From: Deltaproteobacteria bacterium
GTDB lineage: Bacteria; Myxococcota_A; UBA9160; UBA6930
Assembly: GCA_029261795.1 (NCBI GenBank)
Contig: JAJDAP010000064.1
Coordinates: forward strand, 1-64,000
Direction of reading: 5' to 3'
Length of the DNA: 64,000 bases
Below, one piece after another: positions 1-8,238 of the stretch. The position numbers and the translations under genes are program-made. The notes under the pieces were generated by a model, which saw only the letters and a program-made list of their open reading frames with translations, had not been told where the DNA came from and did not search any database. Position 1 is the stretch's first letter; every line of letters starts with the position of its first letter.

Positions 1-2
1 AG

Positions 3-140
3 AGGCTCAATGAAGCCATCAAGCTCTACATCGAGGTCAACAACGAGAATCCCAAACCCCTCGTGTGGACCAAAACCGCCGACGAAATCCTCGCCTCCAT
101 CGCCAGGTTCTGTAAACGAACTTCCGGCGCAGGACACTAG
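3..140 (+). pseudogene. IS630-family transposase, C-terminal fragment (runs off the left edge)
   Basis: The open frame from base 3 to a TAG at 138-140 encodes about 45 residues ending in VWTKTADEILASIARFC and a short Thr/Gly tail. This is the typical C-terminus of IS630-family DDE transposases, where the WTK-x-ADEIL segment follows the last catalytic Glu. Only this tail lies inside the window, so I cannot say whether the full element upstream is intact. A terminal inverted repeat is expected shortly after the stop, but I could not recognise one without the left end for comparison. Confidence 0.75.
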
Positions 141-317
141 ACCTAACTGCTCCAAAAAGATGGGGTCTTGGCCGAGGACCAATCGGTCGAATGTCACCGT
201 CTCCCAGGGCGTCAGATCAAGGTCAATGCTCATGGAACCAGAGTTCGCCTTCGGCCGATCGAGATCGCGCCTCTTCGCGGGCGTCCGCCATCGTTGCGAA
301 ACCTCGCCGTAGGGCCA

Positions 318-866
318 CTACGGCTCCCGTTCCGCGCCTTGAGCTCGGGCAGAAGACCGCCGAAGCTGGGCCGAATCGACGCGCATCGCTCGGTCGAGGT
401 TTTGAGACCACTTCAAGTCGAACAGACCGGGCAGCAGATCGAAGTCGGCCTCGCAGAACAGTCGCTCCGGTTCGAGGTTCCGGACGATCTGGCGCTCCAG
501 TGGTCGGACGGCCGGACGCGGGCCCCTTGCCAGCTGCCAGACCAGTGCCGCCAGCGCTGTTCCTCGCAGATCCGAGCCCTCGCGCCACCAGAGGTCGGCC
601 AATTCGGCCACCGACGCAGCCTCGAACCGCGCAGATTGCGGCCCGAGTACTGGAGCCAGCGCGCCATCGAGTGCCCAACCGCCGCCCGGGCTGCTTCGAG
701 CGATGGCAACCAGATCGTAGAGGGCCTCGCAGGGCCGAGAGGCCTCCACGCCGGCGAGTCGAAGAAGACCTGACCGGACGGCTCGGGCTTCGTTGGAGCA
801 CAAGACGAAGCACGCGAGGAGAGGCAGGGAACGGAGCGCACATCCCGCGAAGGGGCGCGGCTGCAC
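318..866 (-). CDS. secreted or envelope protein of unknown function
   Basis: This 182-residue frame has strong G/C third-position bias on the minus strand, unlike the long overlapping frames on the other strand, so I take it as the coding one. With a GTG start at 866 it opens with a short basic segment, then a hydrophobic stretch (ALRSLPLLACFVLC) and an Ala-rich possible cleavage site, which suggests export. The rest is a compact helical-looking domain rich in Leu, Ala and Arg with no motif I know. The RBS is poor, so the start is uncertain, and the protein could be a 5'-degraded gene. It lies downstream of the broken PLP-enzyme gene on the same strand. Confidence 0.45.
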   Translation of the reverse strand: MQPRPFAGCALRSLPLLACFVLCSNEARAVRSGLLRLAGVEASRPCEALYDLVAIARSSPGGGWALDGALAPVLGPQSARFEAASVAELADLWWREGSDLRGTALAALVWQLARGPRPAVRPLERQIVRNLEPERLFCEADFDLLPGLFDLKWSQNLDRAMRVDSAQLRRSSARAQGAEREP

Positions 867-958
867 GCGTCGCTCGAGCGAGGCCGGAGGGGCCGGCGTG
901 GAACGGAGAGGTCTGGGGATTCCCGACCGCCAGCTGCCGGGCGCTCTCTTCGAGCGTG

Positions 959-1350
959 CCGGCGAACTTCGTAGTCCTCGACCAGATCGCGCCAGTCCTC
1001 GATACCAACCGAGACGCGGACCAGACCCTGGCTGACGCCGGCGGCCGAGAGCTGGTCGGGCTCCATTTCCGAGTGGGTCGTGGCGACGCGGTGGCAGGCA
1101 AGCGATTCCATCCGGCCCAGGCTCACCGCGTTCTTCGTGATACGCAGGCTCCGGAGGAAGTCGAAAGCCGCCGCCTTGCCGCCGACCAGTTCGAGCGAGA
1201 AGATGCCGCCCGGGTAGTCGCACAGGGCGGCCGTGGGAAGACGGCTGTCCAGCAACCAACACTCGTCCGGCTGGAGGATGTTGCCCGCGGGAGCTTGAAA
1301 TCGCCCCGTCTCGGGGAGCCCGAGACAGGCCCTGTCGTCGTGACCAACCT
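959..1350 (-). pseudogene. Cys/Met-metabolism PLP-dependent enzyme, C-terminal remnant
   Basis: The translation contains GGIFSLELVGGKAAAFDFL, then a VSLG-x-MESLACH segment, a THSEM segment and finally GLVRVSVGIEDWRDLVEDY. This is the ordered C-terminal signature of cystathionine gamma-synthase, cystathionine beta-lyase and methionine gamma-lyase enzymes, which cleave or form C-S bonds on amino-acid substrates with pyridoxal phosphate. The PLP-lysine region and everything before it are missing. The sequence between a WLL-like segment and GGIFSL is also much shorter than in intact enzymes, so there is an internal deletion as well as a 5' truncation. The frame runs on past the normal end instead of stopping. 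Family identity is secure; which enzyme it was is not. Confidence 0.7.
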
Positions 1351-1353
1351 CCC

Positions 1354-1911
1354 CTACGAAGTGCCGGGGAGAGACGCCGTGCCACGGCGCTGTTGGAAGA
1401 AGAGGCCGATCATCAAGAGCACCGGGATGCTCGGCTCCGGGATCGAGAGCGGGGGAACGGTGAGGAACCCGATCGCCCCGCCCGCAGGACCCGAGGTGAA
1501 GAAGCCGATCTGATCGCCCGGACCGACGCCGGGGAACGATACGAAGAAGAGATCCGACAATCCGGTTCCTGCCAGCTGCACTGTGGTACCCCCGAAGCCC
1601 TGGACCAGAGTCACATCGAGGAGTGGGCCCGGGATGGTCCCCGCCGCAGAGACCGGCTGGAGGATCAGCCCTCCGATCGAGAAATTCTCGCCCGGCGCCA
1701 GCGAGATCTGGAGGATGAGGGACAGGTCGCCCGGATCCGGGGAGCCGAACTGCAAGACGGCGTTGGCCGGAAGGCCCTCGACAGCCGCCGTGGAGATGAT
1801 CGTGGCGGCGGAAGAGGCCCCGAATAGCAACACCGCGAAGGCGGGAAGGGCCGCCTGACGAAGCGGCCGGAGAAGACGGGTCCGTGTGCCGCAGGCATGC
1901 GCGATGGTCAT
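1354..1911 (-). CDS. PEP-CTERM sorting-signal surface protein
   Basis: The 185-residue product has an N-terminal basic region and hydrophobic segment (LPAFAVLLFGASSA, about residues 20-35) that fits a signal peptide. A Gly/Pro/Leu-rich beta-type body follows. The C-terminus is IPEPSIPVLLMIGLFF followed by QQRRG, the PEP motif, membrane helix and basic tail recognised by exosortase (EpsH/XrtA) in Gram-negative bacteria that make exopolysaccharide. The protein is therefore expected to be exported, cut at the PEP motif and released or anchored at the surface. The ATG at 1911 has no clear ribosome site, and an IS3 fragment abuts it, so the true 5' end or promoter may have been lost. No exosortase gene is in the window. 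Confidence 0.7.
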   Translation of the reverse strand: MTIAHACGTRTRLLRPLRQAALPAFAVLLFGASSAATIISTAAVEGLPANAVLQFGSPDPGDLSLILQISLAPGENFSIGGLILQPVSAAGTIPGPLLDVTLVQGFGGTTVQLAGTGLSDLFFVSFPGVGPGDQIGFFTSGPAGGAIGFLTVPPLSIPEPSIPVLLMIGLFFQQRRGTASLPGTS

Positions 1912-2111
1912 ACAGGAGTGTGGTTGGCGACGCGTCGATATGTCAGTCGATCGGCCTCTAGGCAAGCCTCGATTCGCACTTGGCGACGCCAGCTGTAGAT
2001 CGTCTGTTGGCTGACCTCGAGAGCAATAGCGACCTCGGAGACTTCTCGGCCTCCTTCAACCAGATCCATGACGCGTCGCCGATACTCCGGCGGGTAGCCT
2101 CGTCGTGCCAT
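1908..2111 (-). pseudogene. IS3-family OrfA remnant (HTH transposase subunit)
   Basis: From the ATG at 2111 the product reads MARRGYPPEYRRRVMDLVE and then an HTH segment with SQQTIYSWRRQ, the N-terminal DNA-binding domain of IS3-family OrfA. Similarity fades after about 50 residues, and neither the leucine-zipper half nor an OrfB follows, so only a 5' stub remains. It is a different subgroup from the intact IS3 copy at 10.2 kb. It sits between the Fic gene and the PEP-CTERM gene and may have disturbed the latter's promoter. Confidence 0.7.
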
Positions 2112-2197
2112 CTTCTCCTCCTTCCAGGATGATGGCGGCACGAGCCCAGTTTTCTCCCTCCGCCAAACTCAGGGCACGCCAAGGTAGCTGCCGGTTC

Positions 2198-3316
2198 CTA
2201 GGCCAGCGCCTCGTCGAGTTCTGCGAGGCGGTAGCTGGTACTTCGACCACCGCCCGAATTCCTGACGAGGATACCCCGCTCCAATAGCCCACGAATATCT
2301 CGAAGTGCGGTGTCAGTCGAGCACTTCGCGAGCTTGGCGTACTTCGACGTTGTCAGATTGCCTCTGAAGTTGTCGAGCATTCGATTGATGACCTTCCGCT
2401 GACGTTCGTTCACCGGGTTCGGATTGATTCGCTGCCAAATCAGTGCTTTTTTGAGGACGGACGAGAGTGCGTCGTCGGCCGCTTCGATGGTGCGATCAAG
2501 ACAGCCAAGGAACCATGCGATCCACTCGGTGATATCCAGACCGCCCCGCTGCGTAGTCTCGAGCCGGAGGTAGTACTCTCTTCTGTCCGCTTCGATTCCG
2601 GATGACATGCTGTAGAAGCGATCCTTCGTGCCGTCCGCTTGTGCGAGCGCCATGTCAGCGATCGCCCGCGCGATTCGGCCATTGCCATCCTCGAACGGGT
2701 GGATTGTCACGAACCACAAGTGTGCGACTGCTGCCTTGAGCACGGGATCAGTTCGTGAGGGCTCATCGAACCATGCGAGAAACGACTCCATCTCGGGCCC
2801 GAGGCGCCCGGCAGCGGGCGCCTCGAAGTGCACCTGCTCGCGGCCGACGGGCCCGGAGACGACTTGCATGGGACCGGCTTCTTGAGTGCGCCACCCCCCG
2901 ACTGTGATCCGACGCATGCCGCTTCGGCCGGTTGGAAACAACGCGGCGTGCCAGTCGAACAGACGCTGCGCTGTAAGGGGCGCATCGAAATTTCGTGTCG
3001 CGTCGATCATCATCTCAACGATGCCCTCGACCTCTCGTCCAGGCTTGGGCAGGCCCGCAACATCGAAACCGAGCTTGCGGGAGATCGATGAGCGGACTTC
3101 GTCTGGATCTAGCTGTTCACCTTCGATGGCCGACGATTTGACGATCTCGTCCGCGAGCGTCGCGATGCTGGCCTCCGTTCGAAGCTCGAATCCCAGGGCT
3201 TCCATCTTCCCGAGGTGCCTACCCTGTTTGTGGCGCACGGCTGCAAGGGGCGCTGCAAGGGCCTCGCTATCCCACTCAAACTGGGGCCATTCAGGTTGTT
3301 CGTGAATGAAAGCCAT
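2198..3316 (-). CDS. Fic-family AMPylase with N-terminal DUF4172 and C-terminal winged helix
   Basis: This 372-residue protein has a DUF4172-type N-terminus (PEWPQFEWD, residues 7-15), a Fic core and a C-terminal winged-helix domain (about 290-372). The Fic motif HPFEDGNGRIAR is intact: His is the catalytic base and the acidic residue binds Mg. Such enzymes transfer AMP from ATP to Tyr, Ser or Thr of target proteins. Residues SSAIEG in the N-terminal part fit the class II inhibitory helix motif (S/T)xxxE(G/N), so the enzyme is probably auto-inhibited. I chose the ATG at 3316 because the DUF4172 homology begins there; a longer frame upstream has poor codon use. A GC-rich inverted repeat directly upstream (3320-3338) could let the winged helix regulate its own gene. 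The target is unknown. Confidence 0.88.
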   Translation of the reverse strand: MAFIHEQPEWPQFEWDSEALAAPLAAVRHKQGRHLGKMEALGFELRTEASIATLADEIVKSSAIEGEQLDPDEVRSSISRKLGFDVAGLPKPGREVEGIVEMMIDATRNFDAPLTAQRLFDWHAALFPTGRSGMRRITVGGWRTQEAGPMQVVSGPVGREQVHFEAPAAGRLGPEMESFLAWFDEPSRTDPVLKAAVAHLWFVTIHPFEDGNGRIARAIADMALAQADGTKDRFYSMSSGIEADRREYYLRLETTQRGGLDITEWIAWFLGCLDRTIEAADDALSSVLKKALIWQRINPNPVNERQRKVINRMLDNFRGNLTTSKYAKLAKCSTDTALRDIRGLLERGILVRNSGGGRSTSYRLAELDEALA

Positions 3317-3319
3317 TTT

Positions 3320-3338
3320 CACCGCACTGGTTGCGGTG
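3320..3338 (-). promoter_or_regulatory. inverted repeat abutting the fic start codon
   Basis: On the minus strand CACCGCA and TGCGGTG are separated by 5 bases and end 3 bases before the ATG, so the hairpin would cover the ribosome-binding position. Further ACCGC/GCGGT repeats lie 20-80 bases upstream. It may be an operator or a translational block; this is inference from symmetry only. Confidence 0.35.
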
Positions 3339-3650
3339 TTTCTAGCCGCTATTCGCCGCACCAGCAAGTAATCACCGCGGATGATGCGGTAAATGTGAGG
3401 CCATTCGCCGCAAGAAACGGCACGAAATCCCGACCCGGAGAGCAAAGGCCCATTCCGCGGTCGCAAGGGAGCCTCAGCGGGCCCCTGGCACAAGGTGCGG
3501 CTGAGCAACTGCTGCGCACCACGCTGAGATCGGCCGAAAGAGGCGAGCCAGCTCGACGCAAGCTAGCTGCGCCGAATCAGGGTTGGCCCTCACATGGCGG
3601 TCGCACCGCGACCCCTTGGACCTTCAAGGTCGTAGCTACGCGCCAGGTCG
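3339..3650. other. intergenic region between fic and the VWA gene
   Basis: About 310 bases hold no convincing gene on either strand. The fic-proximal third contains repeated ACCGC/GCGGT words. Near 3,620-3,640 there is a short symmetric GACCTTGAAGGTC-like hairpin just beyond the stop of the VWA gene that could act as a weak terminator. Confidence 0.4.
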
Positions 3651-4979
3651 TCATTCTTCCCCGGGCCGATCCACGACCTCGATCTCGAGGCGGCGGCGCT
3701 GCTCGGCGCGGAAGGCTTCGATCTCCAGGCGTCGGCGCTGGATCTGCAGGTCCTGATTCTGGCGGCGGATTCGCTCGAGCTCGGCCACCTGACTGCGATC
3801 GCCGACATCCCGGTGGTCGAATTCGAACTCGAACTCCGAATCTCCTCGGCGTCCGTCGCTCGCCAACGCGGTCACGCGTACGCGGTTCGAGCCCTCCTTC
3901 ACCGGGATGTAACCGGTAAAGGTGCCGTCGGGGTTGAGCTTCACGTCCGTCGACAGGTCGCCGGTGGTGAGATTCGTGAAGATCACGTCCTCGACGTCCG
4001 CAAACGTCACGCCGCCCAACAAAGCGATGATGCCAGCGGGGCGCTGCACCGGCGTGTAGGTCCCGCGAGAGATCCGGGCCATCTCGGTGAGGGCGCGCGG
4101 ATAGTCGAGCGCGATGGGGCCGAGGGCGTAGGTGTTGATCACGATACCTGCGCGGCGAGCCAGTTCGGCCGCTCGAATCGCGGCCTCCTCGTCGCCAGCG
4201 TCGGTCACGCTTCCCTTCCCGATCGGAAAGGTCGGCAAGCCGTCGGACAGGAACAACATCACCTTCTCGCGTCCGGCGTCGCGTGAACTCTGGGCGCCGG
4301 TCAACGCCGCCAGCTCCACCATCGCCACACGCACCCCGGCCGCGTAGTTCGTGGCGCCATGCGCTCCGCGTGCGACGATCGCCCGAATCGTGCGTTCGAC
4401 GGCCGTGTAGTCGGACGCCAGCGGGATCTCGACCCGGGCGTCTTCCTGCGTCGCCGTCTTTCGCTCGCCGGTGGTCGGATTCACGTCGCCGGAGAACGAG
4501 ACGATTCCGACCCGGACGCGGCGGGGATCCAGATCGCGAAGCAGCGTGAGTGCTGCGGCGGCCTGGGCGTGGAGAATCGAATCCCCCGGGTCCGTGCTCC
4601 GCAGGTTCGCGGGAACCGCGCCCGGGGGCAGCTTGGCCGTGTACTCGTTATGCGGGTTGAGCCCGACCATGCCATCGCCGTCGACGTCCGCGCCGCTCGC
4701 CGTGGTCGTGGATTGCGAGACATCGATCACCAGCATCACGTCATAGAGCGTGGCGCCCTTGCCGTGCGCCAGCGCGGTTCCGGAGACCCGCGCATGATGC
4801 AAGTTGCCCGAGACCGCGACGCCGGGCGCCGGCGATTCGATCTGTACGGCAACGCCGCCGGCGGCTTCTGGGGGATTCTGGGCAGCGACCGCGAGCGGCG
4901 GCAGCAACAGCAGCGCGGATGCAGCTACGAACGCCGCGACCCCCTTGCTAGCGGAGGCCGCGGCAGACGCCACTTCCAT
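3651..4979 (-). CDS. secreted von Willebrand factor A (VWA) domain protein
   Basis: The 442-residue product starts with a signal peptide (hydrophobic VAAFVAASALLLLPPLAVAA, then AQNPP). A VWA fold spans about residues 75-320 with the metal site motif DVSQS (DxSxS) near residue 87 and a later LFLSDGLPTF segment. An Ig-like region follows, and a strongly charged coiled-coil tail (ELERIRRQNQDLQIQRRRLE and onward, about 395-442) ends the protein. VWA domains bind protein ligands through a divalent cation; a periplasmic or cell-surface assembly role is likely. Its ATG lies directly after the stop of the OmpA-family gene, so the two are almost certainly co-transcribed and may act together at the envelope. 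The specific function is not known. Confidence 0.85.
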   Translation of the reverse strand: MEVASAAASASKGVAAFVAASALLLLPPLAVAAQNPPEAAGGVAVQIESPAPGVAVSGNLHHARVSGTALAHGKGATLYDVMLVIDVSQSTTTASGADVDGDGMVGLNPHNEYTAKLPPGAVPANLRSTDPGDSILHAQAAAALTLLRDLDPRRVRVGIVSFSGDVNPTTGERKTATQEDARVEIPLASDYTAVERTIRAIVARGAHGATNYAAGVRVAMVELAALTGAQSSRDAGREKVMLFLSDGLPTFPIGKGSVTDAGDEEAAIRAAELARRAGIVINTYALGPIALDYPRALTEMARISRGTYTPVQRPAGIIALLGGVTFADVEDVIFTNLTTGDLSTDVKLNPDGTFTGYIPVKEGSNRVRVTALASDGRRGDSEFEFEFDHRDVGDRSQVAELERIRRQNQDLQIQRRRLEIEAFRAEQRRRLEIEVVDRPGEE

Positions 4980-5657
4980 CTAGTTGCCGCCGCCCTGCAT
5001 GCCCTCGTCCACCTTGATCTCGACTTCGACGCGGCGGTTCTGCGCGCGTCCGATTGCCGTCGAGTTGGTGGAGACCGGGAACTGCTCGCCCATGCCGATC
5101 GAAGTGATGCGGTACGCGGCGACACCCTGAGCGATCAGCAGGTTCTTCACGTTGCGCGCACGGTCCTCGGAGAGCTGCAGGTTGCGCGACTCGTCACCCT
5201 GGGAATCCGTGTGTCCCTTGATCAGGACGTTGCTCTCGGGGTAGCGCACCAGCGTACTGCCGAGGCTATTCAGCTTCTGCACGGCGCCAGGCGCGAGCGT
5301 GCTCGATCCGGAATCGAACAGGAGATCGCCCGGAAGACCCACCACGAGCGTGTCGCCACGTCCTTCGAGGTTGGCGTCCGGGATCGCGTCCTGGATTTCC
5401 TTGGCCTGGTTGTCGAGGTATCGGCCCGCCGCGCCGCCGGCGAGTCCGCCCACCACGGCACCGATCAAAGCGCCGCGGCCGCGCTTGTTGCTATCGATGG
5501 CCGCGCCGGCGGCTGCGCCGACCACTGTGCCGATGACGGCGTCCCGGGTGGTTCGGTCCTGGAGTGCGGTCTGTGCGGTCTGGCAGCCGGCCAACGCCAG
5601 GGTGGCCAGCAAGCCAAGGGCGGCTCCAGCGGTACGGAGCGGGTTCGACGCGGTCAT
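4980..5657 (-). CDS. OmpA-family peptidoglycan-binding lipoprotein with glycine-zipper region
   Basis: The 225-residue protein has a lipoprotein signal ending in LALAGC (lipobox LAGC, residues 21-24). Next comes a glycine-zipper stretch (VIGTVVGAAAGAAIDSN and a second AVVGGLAGGAAG) and a C-terminal OmpA-like domain. That domain has the peptidoglycan-binding signature GHTDSQG followed by LSEDRARNVKNLL and GRAQNRRVEVEI. It should sit in the outer membrane with the OmpA domain in the periplasm, like YiaD/Pal-type proteins. I chose the ATG at 5657 because AAAGGAGG lies 5 bases upstream. It is the first gene of a pair with the VWA protein. Confidence 0.92.
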   Translation of the reverse strand: MTASNPLRTAGAALGLLATLALAGCQTAQTALQDRTTRDAVIGTVVGAAAGAAIDSNKRGRGALIGAVVGGLAGGAAGRYLDNQAKEIQDAIPDANLEGRGDTLVVGLPGDLLFDSGSSTLAPGAVQKLNSLGSTLVRYPESNVLIKGHTDSQGDESRNLQLSEDRARNVKNLLIAQGVAAYRITSIGMGEQFPVSTNSTAIGRAQNRRVEVEIKVDEGMQGGGN

Positions 5658-5735
5658 ATCAACCTCCTTTGGTCTCGAGCGATGTTTCATTCGGTTTCGG
5701 TGTCCTCGGTTGGATGCGCGCGGACACCGTGAGAT

Positions 5736-6914
5736 TCATTCAGTCGGCGACAGGTCGCCCGGGGATTCGACGACCGCGCTCCCTGGCCGCGGCTCGCCTT
5801 CCGCGCTGTCTTCCCTAGGGGAGCCGGTGCCGTCGATGTTCTCGGGCTGGGTCTCTTCGGGCGCCTCCGGCTCCGAGCCTTCGGCTTCCGGCCCGTCGGC
5901 TTCCTGAACTTCCGGCACCGGGCGCTGTGAATGGGCGTCGACCCGCTGCAGATGGGCGGCGATATCTCGCAGGCCCTCCAGAACGACTTCACCCGCGATC
6001 GCGAGGCTCTCCTTCGAGACGTGATCGAGATTGTCCTCGGCGGTGCGCCAGAAGTCTCCCGGAGGTTCGCTTCCGCCGTAGCGGATGTCCGAGAGCGCCA
6101 CGACCTGGCGGAAGCCGTGTCGGAAGAGGAGCTGATGGCCGCCAGGAACCTGATCGAAACCGGCCTGGGTCGGGAAGGAAGCCGAGTGTCCGAGCCGGGC
6201 CGCGGTATGAAAGAATGAATCCCGGAAGACGCGATGGGAAACGAGATCGCGACGGATCTCGAGATCCGCATCACCCACCTGGTGCACGTACACGAGCAAG
6301 CGTGCGTCGTGCTCGAACAGATCTGTGGCAGCGAGTTGGATCCCCAGATGCTGGCCGGCCTCGAAGACCTCGCCATCGAGAAAGATCAAGCGCGTCGGAT
6401 ACGCCAGCGGCGCCTGGTTCAGGGCGCGCGCCAACTCGAGCAGCAGCGCGGAACCGGAGCCGCCCTCGTTGGCTCCGAGCAGTTCGAAGCTCTCTGCGAG
6501 CGCGGTATCCAGCGGCGTCGCGACCGCGAGTTCGCCGACGGCATCGGCGGCAGTACCCGGAATCAGCACCGACAGGTTGACCAGATCGACCGGGTCGGAA
6601 TCGCTCAGGTCGACCTCGCCGGTCCGCTCCTCGACCTCGAGGCCCAAGCCTTCGAGATGTGCACGGACGTAGCTGCGCGCTGCAGCCGCTCCTTCGCCTC
6701 CCATCACGCGGGGTCCGAGGGCAACGAGCTGCTCGAGGTGCTCCATGGCCTGGCCAGCATCGAAATCGTCGCCACTGACGACGTCGGGGGGGACGACAGC
6801 GGGCGCGTCGGCGGATGCTCCACCCAATGTGTCGCACGCCATCACGAGCCCGGCGAAAACCACCAGGGCCGCAACCCTATCGAGCCCGACCCGGCGCCTG
6901 TTTGCAACGCTCAT
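5736..6914 (-). CDS. M28-family zinc peptidase-like lipoprotein
   Basis: This 392-residue protein has a lipobox (GLVMAC near residue 27) and a domain like the M28 aminopeptidase/glutaminyl cyclase fold: LEQLVALGPRVMGGEGAAAA, then LLGANEGGSGSALLLELARA and LIFLDGEVFE. The usual HxD metal ligands are not obvious, because the expected H-D-x region before GANEGGSG reads AVATPLDTALA. It may therefore be a degenerate or non-catalytic member. The last 60 residues are acidic and Pro-rich and probably disordered. The ATG at 6914 is preceded by an AGGGAG ribosome site. It is divergent from comM and ends 78 bases before the OmpA-type gene's start on the same strand. Confidence 0.78.
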   Translation of the reverse strand: MSVANRRRVGLDRVAALVVFAGLVMACDTLGGASADAPAVVPPDVVSGDDFDAGQAMEHLEQLVALGPRVMGGEGAAAARSYVRAHLEGLGLEVEERTGEVDLSDSDPVDLVNLSVLIPGTAADAVGELAVATPLDTALAESFELLGANEGGSGSALLLELARALNQAPLAYPTRLIFLDGEVFEAGQHLGIQLAATDLFEHDARLLVYVHQVGDADLEIRRDLVSHRVFRDSFFHTAARLGHSASFPTQAGFDQVPGGHQLLFRHGFRQVVALSDIRYGGSEPPGDFWRTAEDNLDHVSKESLAIAGEVVLEGLRDIAAHLQRVDAHSQRPVPEVQEADGPEAEGSEPEAPEETQPENIDGTGSPREDSAEGEPRPGSAVVESPGDLSPTE

Positions 6915-7074
6915 TCTCCCTCCCCCCGAAGAGCCGATCGGGGCATACGATAGCCGCTGCCCCGCGGGCAGCTCGATTTCCGACGGAACCGTCGCCCCTG
7001 GACTGACACTTTCGGCCCTCCCCGGCCACATACTGAGCAAGATGCCCCAACCCTGGCGGGGCTTCTCAAGGTGA

Positions 7075-7108
7075 GAAGACAGGGTCTGCTTCGGCGGGCC
7101 CTGTCTTC
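7075..7108. promoter_or_regulatory. hairpin in the divergent M28/comM intergenic region
   Basis: GAAGACAGGG and CCCTGTCTTC form a perfect 10-bp stem with a 14-base loop in the 278-base gap between the divergent M28 and comM genes. It lacks a T-run, so I read it as a leader structure or operator, not a terminator. No clear promoter boxes stand out. Confidence 0.4.
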
Positions 7109-7192
7109 GTCGCCGACGCCTCTCCCGTCCGTGCCTCGCCCCATACTCGGCAACTGCAACCGGAAACTGAGAGGTCCCTGGAGTTCTGCGCC

Positions 7193-8238
7193 ATGTCGCG
7201 CGTCCTGGGTGCTGCCCTGCACGGGGTAGATGGTGTTCCGATCGAAGTCGAGGTCCGCCTCTCTTCCCAGCTTCCACGGGTGGATATCGTTGGGCTTCCC
7301 GAGGCGGCCGTTCGCGAGAGCGGGGCGCGCGTTCGGTCGGCGATCGGGGCCGTCGGGCAACCGTTTCCAGATCGGCGGATCACGGTAAATCTTGCCCCCG
7401 CGGGGATTCGGAAGTCCGGCGCAGGGCTGGATCTGCCCATCGCGATCGGAATCCTGGCGGCGGGAGGCGCCATCGAGCCGGAGGCCCTGACGGGACTCGG
7501 GCTGGTCGGCGAACTGGCCCTCGACGGGCGCCTACGCCCGGTCCGGGGTGCCCTTCCCCTGGTCCTCGCCCTGAAGGAAGCCGGCTGCCAGCGGATCATC
7601 GCCGCCACCGGCAACGAAGCCGAGCTGGCGCTCGCGCCGGGACAACCGGTGTTGATCGCAAGCGATCTGGTGCAGGTGCTCGCTGCGTTGATCGCCGGGC
7701 ACGAGCTTCCGCGCGCAGAGCTTGCAACCCCAGCGGACATGCCGGCCTCGAACGGACCGGACCTCGCCACCGTGCGCGGCCAGCAAGGCCCGAAGCGAGC
7801 GCTCGAAATTGCCGCAGCCGGTGGACACGGGTTGCTGCTCCGCGGCGCGCCGGGCTCCGGCAAGACACTGCTTGCCCGCGTGCTGCCGAGCCTGCTGCCG
7901 CCCCTCTCTCGAGCCGAGGCACTCGAAACGACCCGTATCTGGAGTGCGGCCGGCAGCCTGGCGCCGCAGACACCGTTCGTTCGAGCCCGCCCCTTCCGCG
8001 CGCCCCACCATTCCGCCACACGCGCAGGCTTGTTAGGTGGCGGTACGCCTCCGCGCCCGGGCGAAGTCTCCTTGGCCCACAACGGTGTGCTCTTCCTCGA
8101 CGAGCTCCCCGAGTTCGAACGCGGCGCCCTCGAAGCGCTGCGTCAGATCCTCGAAGACGGCGAGATCGTCCTGGCGCGCGCCGCTACGCGTTTCTCCTTC
8201 CCGGCGCGGTTCCAGTGGATCGCGGCGGCGAACCCATG
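7193..8238 (+). pseudogene. comM: comM (yifB) 5' fragment, Mg-chelatase-like AAA+ ATPase, cut by integration
   Basis: The frame encodes the first ~348 residues of ComM/YifB, a hexameric branch-migration helicase that aids integration of incoming DNA during natural transformation. It shows the N-terminal Lon/ChlI-like domain ([18 protein letters not shown]), Walker A GAPGSGKT and Walker [12 protein letters not shown], and stops being ComM at [10 protein letters not shown]. Intact proteins continue with a CxCG segment and a C-terminal lid. Here the next bases belong to the serine-recombinase element, giving a 27-residue foreign tail to a stop at 8320. Two candidate 3' halves lie at 50.5 and 61.8 kb. 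The gene is disrupted, as comM is in other bacteria carrying islands at this hotspot. Confidence 0.93.

Noticed and set aside
191..1513. Long plus-strand open frame of 440 codons
   Set aside because: It overlaps three minus-strand segments with clear homology or better codon bias (secreted protein, PLP-enzyme remnant, PEP-CTERM gene). Its product is Arg/Pro-rich with no motif; it is a GC-rich shadow.
4359..5732. Plus-strand frame of 457 codons
   Set aside because: It lies opposite the VWA and OmpA-type genes, both with clear domains, signal peptides and ribosome sites.
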